Shown piece by piece: positions 6,930 to 12,388 of a DNA stretch of 12,467 bases; the stretch's first letter is position 1; the number at the start of each line of letters is the position of its first letter. A program made the translations under genes and the position numbers. The stretch comes from an uncultured Eubacteriales bacterium (GTDB lineage Bacteria > Bacillota > Clostridia > Oscillospirales > CAG-272): assembly GCA_958414825.1 (NCBI GenBank), contig CATYXQ010000054.1, positions 1-12,467 of the forward strand. The letters are read 5' to 3'. The notes below the pieces were generated by a model, which did not search any database, was not told where the DNA came from, and saw only the letters and a program-made list of their open reading frames with translations.

Positions 6930-8300
6930 TCACTTTTTTCGTTTTTTTGCCGCGCGCTGAATGTGCATAAGCAATACAACGGCGAGAACAGCGGTCAGAA
7001 CGGCGGCGCCAAACATATTGAGCCAAATCCCGTCAAGCCCCATAAACCAGAGCGCGCCAAGCATAATTACGGGGAATATCAGCGCCACTGCAACCGACAT
7101 AATTGTTGCGTGAACGGGTTTTTCGATGGCGCTGAGAAAGCTTTGCGTACTGATCGTAAACCAACGGATCAAATATGCGATGCAAAACAGTTTGAGCGCG
7201 TGCGCCGAAAGCTTTAACAGGTTTTCTTCGTCCGTCTCCACGAACAGGGAGGCAATCGGTTTCGCCAGGAAAAACATAATTGCGGTAGCAGCTATGCTAA
7301 CGAGCATAGCCCCGATATAATTACATTTCAAAATCTTTTTAACCCGGTCATACTTTTTTGCGCCCCAGTTAAAACCAATGGCGGGAGCAAGCGAGTCGCT
7401 CATTCCGTAAAGCAGCGGCTGACACATCTCGCTCGCGTACATCAAAACGGCGTATGCGGCAACGGCGGTTACGCCGCCGCCCTCGCCCAAATATTGAACG
7501 CCTAAGGTCATAAGTGAAATATTCATCAAAATAGATGTAACACGGCCTGCAATATTACTCAAGAAAACGGGAGAACCGCAGACGCATATTTTCTTTATCA
7601 TAGACGTCGAAAACCGGGGTTTTACAAATTTGAGCAGCGCTTTTCCGCGCACAAACGGAATCAGCGCCATAAACGAACAAAGACACATGGAAATGCAGGT
7701 CGCAAGCGCCGCGCCTACAACGTCCGTTTCAAGACCGAAAAGGAAAAGAATCAACAGGCCGAGCGTTGCGGCGTTTGAGAAAATATTGATAAACATACTC
7801 GTTTTTACAAATCCGCTGATCCGCAGATAGTTATCGACGGCAAAGAATACCGTCGTTATGGGACTGCAAAGCGCGTATGTTCGTATATATCGTACGGAGG
7901 TATCCAAAACCTCCGCGTCGGCGCCCATTAACGTCGCAAGCGGTTCGGCGGCAAAAAACATCACGCTTCCCATAGCCAGCGATGCAAAGAAAATCATAAT
8001 GATAGAGCAGGAAAATATATTGTTTGCAGTTTTATGATCTTCTCTCCCAAGCGATATGGAAATGGGCACGGATGAGCCCACGCCTACGAGATCTGCGATT
8101 GAAAAATTGATAAAAACAATCGGCAATGCGATGTTAACCGCCGCAAACGCCCCCTCGCCGAGCTTTTGTCCTATAAATATGCCTTCAACGATGCTGTATA
8201 TCGACATGGCGAACATGCTGACCATACCCGGAAGGGCAACCACGAAAAACATTTTCCACGGGTTCATCGTGGCGTACATTTGTTCAGTTTTCATTTTCAT
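6930..8300 (-). CDS. MATE family multidrug efflux transporter
   Basis: A 456-residue inner-membrane antiporter of the MATE family, which exports cationic drugs or toxic metabolites using a Na+ or H+ gradient. It has about 12 hydrophobic segments in two homologous halves. The first half shows the typical LPGMVSMFAMSIYSIVEGIFIGQ (about 23-45) and LVGVGSSVPISISLGR (71-86). The second half has the equivalent VYAVLMYASEMCQPLLYGMSDSLAPAIGFNWGAKK region. It ends in a basic tail RAAKKRKK. The ATG at 8300 lies 12 nt after GGAGG (8313-8317); a second in-frame ATG two codons later would be even farther away. It starts 71 nt after the marR stop on the same strand with no clear promoter between, so the two are probably co-transcribed. 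Substrate unknown. Confidence 0.92.
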   Translation of the reverse strand: MKMKTEQMYATMNPWKMFFVVALPGMVSMFAMSIYSIVEGIFIGQKLGEGAFAAVNIALPIVFINFSIADLVGVGSSVPISISLGREDHKTANNIFSCSIIMIFFASLAMGSVMFFAAEPLATLMGADAEVLDTSVRYIRTYALCSPITTVFFAVDNYLRISGFVKTSMFINIFSNAATLGLLILFLFGLETDVVGAALATCISMCLCSFMALIPFVRGKALLKFVKPRFSTSMIKKICVCGSPVFLSNIAGRVTSILMNISLMTLGVQYLGEGGGVTAVAAYAVLMYASEMCQPLLYGMSDSLAPAIGFNWGAKKYDRVKKILKCNYIGAMLVSIAATAIMFFLAKPIASLFVETDEENLLKLSAHALKLFCIAYLIRWFTISTQSFLSAIEKPVHATIMSVAVALIFPVIMLGALWFMGLDGIWLNMFGAAVLTAVLAVVLLMHIQRAAKKRKK

Positions 8301-8371
8301 ATCACTTCAGGTCCTCCGAAAAACAAGCGTTCATATGGGATACGATTATGGGTGCAGGCAGTTTGATTTTC

Positions 8372-8809
8372 TTACATTTTTTCTACCTGTTCTTTGAATT
8401 TTTCCAAATATTTTCTATTCAGTCTGATGTACGTCTCAATTTCTTCCTGTTCCCAATCGTCATAGGCGTTTTCTTCTGCCGCAAACAGCCGGGCTATCGT
8501 TCGCTTTGCAAATTCCCTGCCTTTTTCCGTAAACAAAACGAGTTTTGATTTTCCGTTATATTGTTCGAGATACAGGATTTCCTCCTCTTCGAGCTTGCGG
8601 AGCGCGGAGTTTATCGTCTGTTTGCAGATCCCCGAACTGCAAATCTGATTCAATGGATATTTTCCGTCGTTTTCGTAAATTGCATAAAGCACAAACATTG
8701 CGCTGTCCGACAGGTTTAATTTTAACGCCGCCTGATGATACAGATTATCCAATTCGTTCGTTATACGGTTGATTTCATGCGTGTTTACAAACAGTTTCCG
8801 GTTTTCCAT
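8372..8809 (-). CDS. MarR-family transcriptional regulator of the MATE operon
   Basis: A 145-residue winged-helix repressor of the MarR family. Dimerisation helices flank a DNA-binding core: helix LNLSDSAMFVLYAIYEND (31-48), LNQICSSGICKQTINSALRKLEEE (about 53-76) as helix-turn-helix, and the wing ILYLEQYNGKSKLVLFTEKGREFA (about 78-101). It is the first gene of a marR-MATE unit, an arrangement like MepR-MepA of Staphylococcus, where the regulator represses both genes and is released by the drug. GGAGG 4 nt before the ATG is its ribosome site. The palindromic repeats in its promoter support autorepression. The inducer cannot be told from sequence. Confidence 0.88.
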   Translation of the reverse strand: MENRKLFVNTHEINRITNELDNLYHQAALKLNLSDSAMFVLYAIYENDGKYPLNQICSSGICKQTINSALRKLEEEEILYLEQYNGKSKLVLFTEKGREFAKRTIARLFAAEENAYDDWEQEEIETYIRLNRKYLEKFKEQVEKM

Positions 8810-8822
8810 ATTTCCTCCGAAT

Positions 8823-8864
8823 GTATGAAATCATACTTGTGTAGTATAGTCCGAAATCATACTT
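8823..8864. promoter_or_regulatory. Predicted MarR operators in the promoter
   Basis: The palindrome GTATGAAATCATAC (8823-8836, six-base arms GTATGA/TCATAC) lies just downstream of the -10. The 12-mer GAAATCATACTT occurs at 8827-8838 and again at 8853-8864, inside the -35/-10 spacer. Two sites of this kind would block RNA polymerase binding and clearance. The site is seen directly; the identity of the binding protein is inferred from the adjacent MarR gene. Confidence 0.72.
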
Positions 8865-8871
8865 TTGTCAA
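8843..8871 (-). promoter_or_regulatory. Consensus sigma-A promoter of the marR-MATE operon
   Basis: On the - strand TTGACA (8866-8871, perfect) and TATACT (8843-8848, one mismatch) are 17 nt apart, 34 nt before the marR ATG. Such a strong promoter fits a gene pair that is normally held off by a repressor. Confidence 0.87.
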
Positions 8872-8918
8872 GCGGTTTTTTTCAATTTTTTAATCCATAA
8901 AACAGGCAGGTTATACGG

Positions 8919-8947
8919 AAAAATGGACGTCGAAAAAAGTCACGTCC
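8919..8947 (-). terminator. Small intrinsic terminator upstream of marR, probably host-derived
   Basis: On the - strand GGACGT (8942-8947) pairs with ACGTCC (8925-8930) around an 11-nt loop and is followed by A and five Ts (8919-8923). With a second terminator just before it at 8990-9019, it may be the original terminator of the gene that preceded marR before the mobile element inserted. The 117 bases 8890-9006 hold no gene. Confidence 0.5.
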
Positions 8948-8989
8948 TTTTCGGCAGCGTCCCATAAGGAAGTAAAAAGAATTTTGGTA

Positions 8990-9019
8990 GGAACCGGCGT
9001 GTCAGGTCACGCCGGTTCC
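8990..9019 (-). terminator. Hairpin terminator overlapping the recombinase stop codon
   Basis: A perfect 12-bp stem (8990-9001 with 9008-9019; arm GGAACCGGCGTG) with a 6-nt loop starts inside the last codons of the recombinase and includes its TGA. T-rich sequence follows on the - strand, with five Ts near 8974-8978 after an interrupted run. It probably ends the mobile-element transcript and marks that the element's end lies close by. Confidence 0.65.
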
Positions 9020-10647
9020 GATTCGTTTAGGGACTCCCTTCCAATCTTCAAAGGGATGCGGATTTGCCCCACATAGGTGAAATACAGGTCAATTTGCACC
9101 TGCTTCCTTCCGTTCTCCCTTACCGGACTGTGTACCACGATCCTGCTCACAAGCTCATTGAGGATGGCGGCGTCGAGTTCCGGAATATCCAGGTACTTGT
9201 CCACCAGCTTCAGAAACTCGTTCACATCGGAAACCTGCCCGGCCTGTGTTTCAATTTCCCGTTCCAGTACGGCGGCAAGCTGCTCAATCTCTGCCTGCTC
9301 CTTCTCATATTGGCGGGATAATTTTAGGTACCGGCTGTCAGACAGCTTGCCCAGCACATTGTCCTCATAGATATGCTGGATAATCCGGTCCAAGTCCTCC
9401 ATCCGTTTTTTCGCCCCGGAGAGGGCTTTCTGTTTTTCTGCCAGTTCGGCCTTGCGGCTTTCCTCGTCCTGCGCCAGCATTTCCAGCTTGAAATCCTTCC
9501 GGAACATACGGACATAACTCAATGTCTGCCGTATGGTTTCCAGCACAATCCGGTAAAGCACCTGTTCCCGGATATAGTGGATTTTGCAGGAGCCGGTGTT
9601 GCTCTTGTAATTGGAGCAGACAAAATGATTCTGGCTGTCGTCTTTGTAGGTATTGCAGGTGCAGAAATACAGCTTGGCCCCGCAGTCGGCGCAGTAGAGC
9701 AGGCCGGAGAAAATGCTGGTTCTTCCTGTTTTTGTCGGCCTGCGTTTGTTCTTCCGAAGTTCCTGTACCCGTTCCCACTGTCCCTTATCAATGATGGCGG
9801 GCTGGGTATCCTCAAAAATGCGCTGGTTCTCAACCGGGTTTTCCATCCGCTTTTTGAATTTCAGGGACTTGGTATAGGTCTTGAAGTTCACGGTACAGCC
9901 CGTGTACTCCCGCCGCTCCAAAATTCTAAGCACGGCGTTGGTATTCCAACGGTATAGGTTCTCCGGCATAGCCCAGCCCTTTTGCCTGGCGTGATAGGCG
10001 GTGACGGTCAGCACCCTGTCGGCTGTGAGGGTTTTTGCAATCTGCATGGGGCCTTTTCCGGCAATGCAGAGGTTGAAGATACGCTGCACCACCTTTGCCG
10101 CTTCTTCGTCTACAATCCATTTCTTTTTGTCCTGCGGGTCTTTTATGTACCCATAAGGCGGATTGCTGGCGATATGCTCCCCGGCTTCGCCCCGCATCTT
10201 AACCACTGCCCGGATTTTCTTGCTGGTATCCTTGGCGTAGTAGTCGTTGAATACATTTTTGAACACCGCAAAATCATTTTCCCCTTTGGCGCTGTCCACA
10301 TCGTCGTTGATGGCAATAAAGCGGACGTCATAGGCAGGAAAGATGAAATCCTGCAATCGCCCCATGTAGGAATACTCCCTGCCCAGCCGGGACAGGTCTT
10401 TGACAATTACAGCGGATACGCTGTAATCCTCCACATATCGCATCATCTCCTGGAACCCCGGCCTTTGAAAGCTGGTTCCTGAGAAGCCATCGTCCACGAA
10501 GAACCGGGTGTTCCGAAATCCATGATCGGCGGCGTATTTGCTCAGCAGGGCTTTCTGGTTGGTAATGGAATTGCTTTCTCCGTCCAGAGCGTCGTCCTGG
10601 CTCAAGCGGCAGTATAAAGCGGTGATTTTCTCTGGCTGCTGGTTCAT
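9007..10647 (-). CDS. Large serine recombinase (integrase/excisionase) with DUF4368-like C-terminus
   Basis: A 546-residue site-specific recombinase of the TnpX/TndX type, expected to insert and excise the element through a covalent serine-DNA intermediate. The resolvase domain (about 8-150) has YCRLSQDD at 12-19 with nucleophile Ser16, and DLSRLGRE at 84-91 with the catalytic arginines. The recombinase domain (about 165-265) begins at PPYGYIKD. A zinc-ribbon follows (CADC at 319-322, Cys344, Cys354). A long coiled coil runs about 393-470, and the end, VSRIVVHSPV...IDLYFTYVGQI, is DUF4368-like. The start has AAGGAG about 6 nt upstream. It is the last gene of a - strand set (RepA_N-like, TnpW-like, recombinase) and its stop is folded into a terminator. 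Full-length and apparently intact. Confidence 0.93.
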   Translation of the reverse strand: MNQQPEKITALYCRLSQDDALDGESNSITNQKALLSKYAADHGFRNTRFFVDDGFSGTSFQRPGFQEMMRYVEDYSVSAVIVKDLSRLGREYSYMGRLQDFIFPAYDVRFIAINDDVDSAKGENDFAVFKNVFNDYYAKDTSKKIRAVVKMRGEAGEHIASNPPYGYIKDPQDKKKWIVDEEAAKVVQRIFNLCIAGKGPMQIAKTLTADRVLTVTAYHARQKGWAMPENLYRWNTNAVLRILERREYTGCTVNFKTYTKSLKFKKRMENPVENQRIFEDTQPAIIDKGQWERVQELRKNKRRPTKTGRTSIFSGLLYCADCGAKLYFCTCNTYKDDSQNHFVCSNYKSNTGSCKIHYIREQVLYRIVLETIRQTLSYVRMFRKDFKLEMLAQDEESRKAELAEKQKALSGAKKRMEDLDRIIQHIYEDNVLGKLSDSRYLKLSRQYEKEQAEIEQLAAVLEREIETQAGQVSDVNEFLKLVDKYLDIPELDAAILNELVSRIVVHSPVRENGRKQVQIDLYFTYVGQIRIPLKIGRESLNESEPA

Positions 10648-10692
10648 TTGCTTCTCCTTTCTGTTCAGGCAGCCAAGTAAACGGTTGCCCTT

Positions 10693-10698
10693 ATTATA
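10693..10698 (-). promoter_or_regulatory. Possible -10 element before the recombinase
   Basis: TATAAT on the - strand lies 45 nt before the recombinase ATG in the 74-nt gap after the TnpW-like gene. The candidate -35 (TGCAAA at 16 nt) is poor, so an independent promoter for the recombinase is possible but not shown. Confidence 0.3.
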
Positions 10699-10721
10699 AC
10701 GCTCCGATTGGCTTTTTGCAG

Positions 10722-10970
10722 CTATCTTTCCGGTTCTTTCTCTTTCAAATCTTTTTCCATCAGCCGCTTCAGCTTCTTCACGATCCCTTCCGAGCCTTTT
10801 TCCGCAAAGTGGGGAATGACCGTATAGACGGTATTCCCCTCAAAGAAAGGATAGCTGCTGCCGCCAAGGTCAAAATAAAACGCCCCATCCTTGAAGTGCT
10901 TTTCCATCCGTTCCCCTACTGCGGGGTCAAAGTCTTTCAGCAGCTCATACAGCTTTTGGTCATCAATCAT
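10722..10970 (-). CDS. Small TnpW-like mobile-element protein
   Basis: An 82-residue soluble protein of unknown function. Its second half, GNTVYTVIPHFAEKGSEGI followed by KLKRLMEKDL (about 45-75), follows the pattern of the small TnpW proteins encoded in clostridial transposons (aromatic-x-Val-x-x-His-Phe, then a Glu and a basic amphipathic helix). The first half (LYELLKDFDPAVGERMEKHF) is a separate charged helix. The ATG at 10970 has AGGAGG at good spacing, and the gene overlaps the end of the RepA_N-like gene by 8 bp, so the two are translated together. The TnpW comparison is from memory of the family pattern and is only moderately sure; the role of TnpW proteins is itself not known. Confidence 0.65.
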   Translation of the reverse strand: MIDDQKLYELLKDFDPAVGERMEKHFKDGAFYFDLGGSSYPFFEGNTVYTVIPHFAEKGSEGIVKKLKRLMEKDLKEKEPER

Positions 10971-11310
10971 TGGCGCTCCTCCTTTCTTTAGCTGGCAGAT
11001 TCAGGGTGATCACAGCCGGTCTGCCAAGCCCCTGTTTCCGGCGGAAGATCAAACCGCAGGATTCCAGTTCATGAAACACCCGTGTTGCCACCTGCCTGCT
11101 TCGGCGAAGTTTCGCTTTGGCGTCCTCCACAGTAAAGTACAGACGGATAGTCCCATCTGCTTCGATGTATCCTTTCTTCCTGGAAATCCCCGCCCGGTCT
11201 AAAAGCAGGGCGTACAGCACCTTGGCGTCATTGGATAAATCCAGGGGGATAAGGAATCGTGGGAAAATGATATAAGACGAAATATCGGTATCTGTTTTGT
11301 ATGGAATCAT
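10963..11310 (-). CDS. Short RepA_N-type replication initiator-like protein
   Basis: A 115-residue protein matching the RepA_N domain of Firmicute plasmid initiators: YIIFPRFLIPLDLSNDAKVLYALLLDRAGISRKKGYIEADG (about 13-53), then a winged-helix with VEDAKAKLRRSRQVATRVFHELESCGLIFRRKQGLGRPAVITL (about 61-103). Full-size initiators of this family run to roughly 250-350 residues; this one stops directly after the DNA-binding domain. It could be a cut-down initiator giving the excised circle limited replication, or a regulator of the element's operon. AAGGAG lies 6 nt before the ATG at 11310. It is the first gene of the overlapping set leading to the recombinase. Confidence 0.8.
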   Translation of the reverse strand: MIPYKTDTDISSYIIFPRFLIPLDLSNDAKVLYALLLDRAGISRKKGYIEADGTIRLYFTVEDAKAKLRRSRQVATRVFHELESCGLIFRRKQGLGRPAVITLNLPAKERRSAND

Positions 11311-11676
11311 AAATTCTCCTTCCTATCCATTCATCGCTATGATAGATAGATTGATATTGACTATTTTGTATTTAACTCTTTTTTATTAACTACCGTCTAA
11401 ATCCGGGCTGTCTGACAGGCGGGAAAGCCACGGACTGAAAAACAGGATATGGGCGCTCCAGAGCGTCAGCTTTGCCATGTTCTGAAAAACCAATCCTGGA
11501 TATTCCCGTTTAGGCAGACAAAATGAAGCGGGAACCTATATGTACTCAGCCTGCTGCCTGTCTGGGGAAATCCCGTTTAGGTCAGGAGCCTGTGCGGACA
11601 ATTAGAAGCTCGTTCTGGGCGGGCATAAGGATTTATCCCTCTATCCCGTTGACCGGTGCTTGCAAAGCCCGCAGAA
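11311..11676. other. Noncoding repeat-rich gap between the RepA_N-like and VLP genes
   Basis: About 365 bases with no convincing gene. The part next to the RepA_N-like gene (about 11330-11395) is AT-rich with GATAGATAGATTGATATTGA-type short repeats and presumably contains its promoter, though no clear -35/-10 pair is visible. Farther right are a CTGTC-T-GACAG palindrome (11408-11418), an 11-bp direct repeat TCCCGTTTAGG (11504-11514 and 11571-11581) and one arm of a 14-bp inverted repeat (11593-11606). The density of repeats next to a replication-type gene makes an origin or structured RNA plausible. Confidence 0.5.
11504..11581 (+). repeat. 11-bp direct repeat TCCCGTTTAGG
   Basis: Identical copies lie at 11504-11514 and 11571-11581, 67 bp apart, both in noncoding DNA. 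A related CCCGTTGACC occurs at 11645-11654, and CGGGAA at 11529-11534 can pair with either copy. Confidence 0.75.
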
Positions 11677-11706
11677 TCAAGCCTTTTTCGTCTCTAATTG
11701 TCCGCA
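11593..11706. repeat. 14-bp perfect inverted repeat with nested imperfect arms
   Basis: TGCGGACAATTAGA (11593-11606) is repeated in inverted form at 11693-11706. Inside it, TTCTGGGCGGGC (about 11611-11622) faces GCCCGCAGAA (about 11668-11677), so the whole 114-bp block can fold into a long interrupted hairpin. The right arm lies within the last codons of the VLP gene, so the structure includes that gene's stop. Confidence 0.75.
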
Positions 11707-12039
11707 GGCAGCCCGCCTTTTCCGATCACTGGCTGTTTTCTGCCTGCGGTGAACGATAGCGGCGCAGGACTTGCAGTATTTTGCCCGGTTGGAACCGGGA
11801 AGAAAGGATTGTCCGCAGACAGCGCACCGTTTATGTTCTTTCCGATGAAGCAAAGCAGTCACCAGAGGTTCATCCAAAGGCAGGACAGCGGCACGGAACC
11901 AGTTGCACAGCAGAGAGTAGGAAATGCTTTGCACGCAAACGCATTCTTCTCCATCGTCAAGGACAAGGCAGTTCCCGCTCTCATAGTTGCAGCACTGATG
12001 GACCAGCTTTCTAGCTCTGCGGTATTGGGAGTAGGTCAT
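11677..12039 (-). CDS. Cysteine-rich VLP-domain mobile-element protein
   Basis: A protein of about 120-130 residues matching the cysteine-rich VLP family found beside mobilization genes in clostridial elements. Signatures are YRRARKLVHQCCNYESGNC, then DDGEECVCVQSISYSLLCNWF, VLPLD, and a zinc-finger-like CAVCGQSFLPGSNRAKYCKSCAA before a basic tail (HRRQKTASDRKRR). About ten cysteines suggest metal binding, and the basic tail suggests nucleic-acid contact; the function is not established. The frame stays open to a TTG at 12087, but the strong AGGAGGTGAT site (about 12065-12074) sits downstream of it and points at codon 12058-12060, which is ATC. The first canonical ATG beyond it, at 12039, is used here, with 12060 a real alternative. 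The basic C-terminal end overlaps the 14-bp inverted repeat. Confidence 0.83.
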   Translation of the reverse strand: MTYSQYRRARKLVHQCCNYESGNCLVLDDGEECVCVQSISYSLLCNWFRAAVLPLDEPLVTALLHRKEHKRCAVCGQSFLPGSNRAKYCKSCAAIVHRRQKTASDRKRRAACGQLETKKA

Positions 12040-12064
12040 CACGGGGATTTTCTCTTTGATTTCT

Positions 12065-12074
12065 ATCACCTCCT
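12065..12074 (-). promoter_or_regulatory. Strong Shine-Dalgarno pointing at an ATC codon
   Basis: AGGAGGTGAT on the - strand is a near-perfect anti-16S match. Eight nt after GGAGG comes ATC (12060-12058), in frame with the VLP protein and followed by KEKIPVMTYSQ. No ATG, GTG or TTG lies at a usable distance: a GTG overlaps the site itself and the next ATG is 29 nt away. Confidence 0.7.
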
Positions 12075-12082
12075 TTTGGACG

Positions 12083-12120
12083 GTCAAAACACACCCTTCT
12101 ATTTATCCGTACATTTTGAC
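12083..12120. repeat. GTCAAAA / TTTTGAC inverted repeat before the VLP gene
   Basis: GTCAAAA (12083-12089) and TTTTGAC (12114-12120) are perfect inverted arms with 24 nt between. The block encloses the CCCTTCTATTTATCCGTACA segment of repeat copy A, so in this copy the repeat can form a larger hairpin ahead of the VLP ribosome site. Confidence 0.6.
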
Positions 12121-12324
12121 AGCAAAATGACACCCCCTTTTGAAAATAAATTTGAGATAGCTCAAAATCCCTCTCATATATCCGTATATTTTCGAGGGAA
12201 TTATTGCGTGGACAAACACAAAAATACCCTTCTAATAGTCATTTCATTTTGAGGGGATTTTTACGGGGGGTTCAGCAGAAAAATTTAAAAATACCTCTCT
12301 ATTAGTCGTGACATTTTTAAGGGT
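12093..12324. repeat. Four-copy array of imperfect, self-complementary repeats
   Basis: Four related units of about 27-33 nt lie upstream of the VLP gene: A 12093-12119, B 12168-12199, C 12226-12256, D 12293-12324. The shared + strand pattern is ACCCT-TCTATTA-TC-N4-CATTTT-GAGGG; on the - strand it reads TCAAAATG...GAAGGGT. Spacing between starts is 75, 58 and 67 nt. Each unit begins with a CCCT-type and ends with an AGGG-type arm (B is a perfect TCCCTC/GAGGGA stem; A lacks the closing arm). C and D are followed by T runs on both strands. The layout suggests iterons, an oriT or serial terminator-like hairpins; it is not CRISPR, because the units vary and spacing is irregular. Confidence 0.65.
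12151..12166. repeat. Short perfect palindrome TTTGAG-ATAG-CTCAAA
   Basis: Six-base arms with a 4-nt loop sit between repeat copies A and B, overlapping the sequence leading into B. It may be part of the same cis-acting region. Confidence 0.5.
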
Positions 12325-12344
12325 GTTTTTATAGGTGTTTTCGC

Positions 12345-12382
12345 AAAAAAAATACCACCATGGCCGTTTCAAGCCATGATGG
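12345..12382 (-). terminator. Intrinsic terminator at the right edge
   Basis: On the - strand CCATCATGGC (12373-12382) pairs with GCCATGGTGG (12355-12364), ten pairs with one T-G wobble, across an 8-nt loop. It is followed by TA and eight Ts (12345-12352). It ends transcription coming from the right and separates that gene from the repeat array and the VLP gene. Confidence 0.85.
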
Positions 12383-12388
12383 CATTCC

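Noticed and set aside
9373..9957. 194-codon open frame on the + strand
   Set aside because: It is antisense to the serine recombinase, which has all catalytic motifs; no ribosome site or domain was seen.
11523..11759. 78-codon open frame on the + strand in the noncoding gap
   Set aside because: There is no ribosome site, it spans both arms of the inverted repeat and enters the VLP gene antisense; the composition is not protein-like.
11698..12252. 184-codon open frame on the + strand
   Set aside because: It is antisense to the VLP gene and runs through the repeat array; the VLP protein has a clear family signature on the other strand.
12093..12324. CRISPR array
   Set aside because: The four units differ at many positions, spacing varies from 58 to 75 nt, the units are internally complementary and no cas gene is present.
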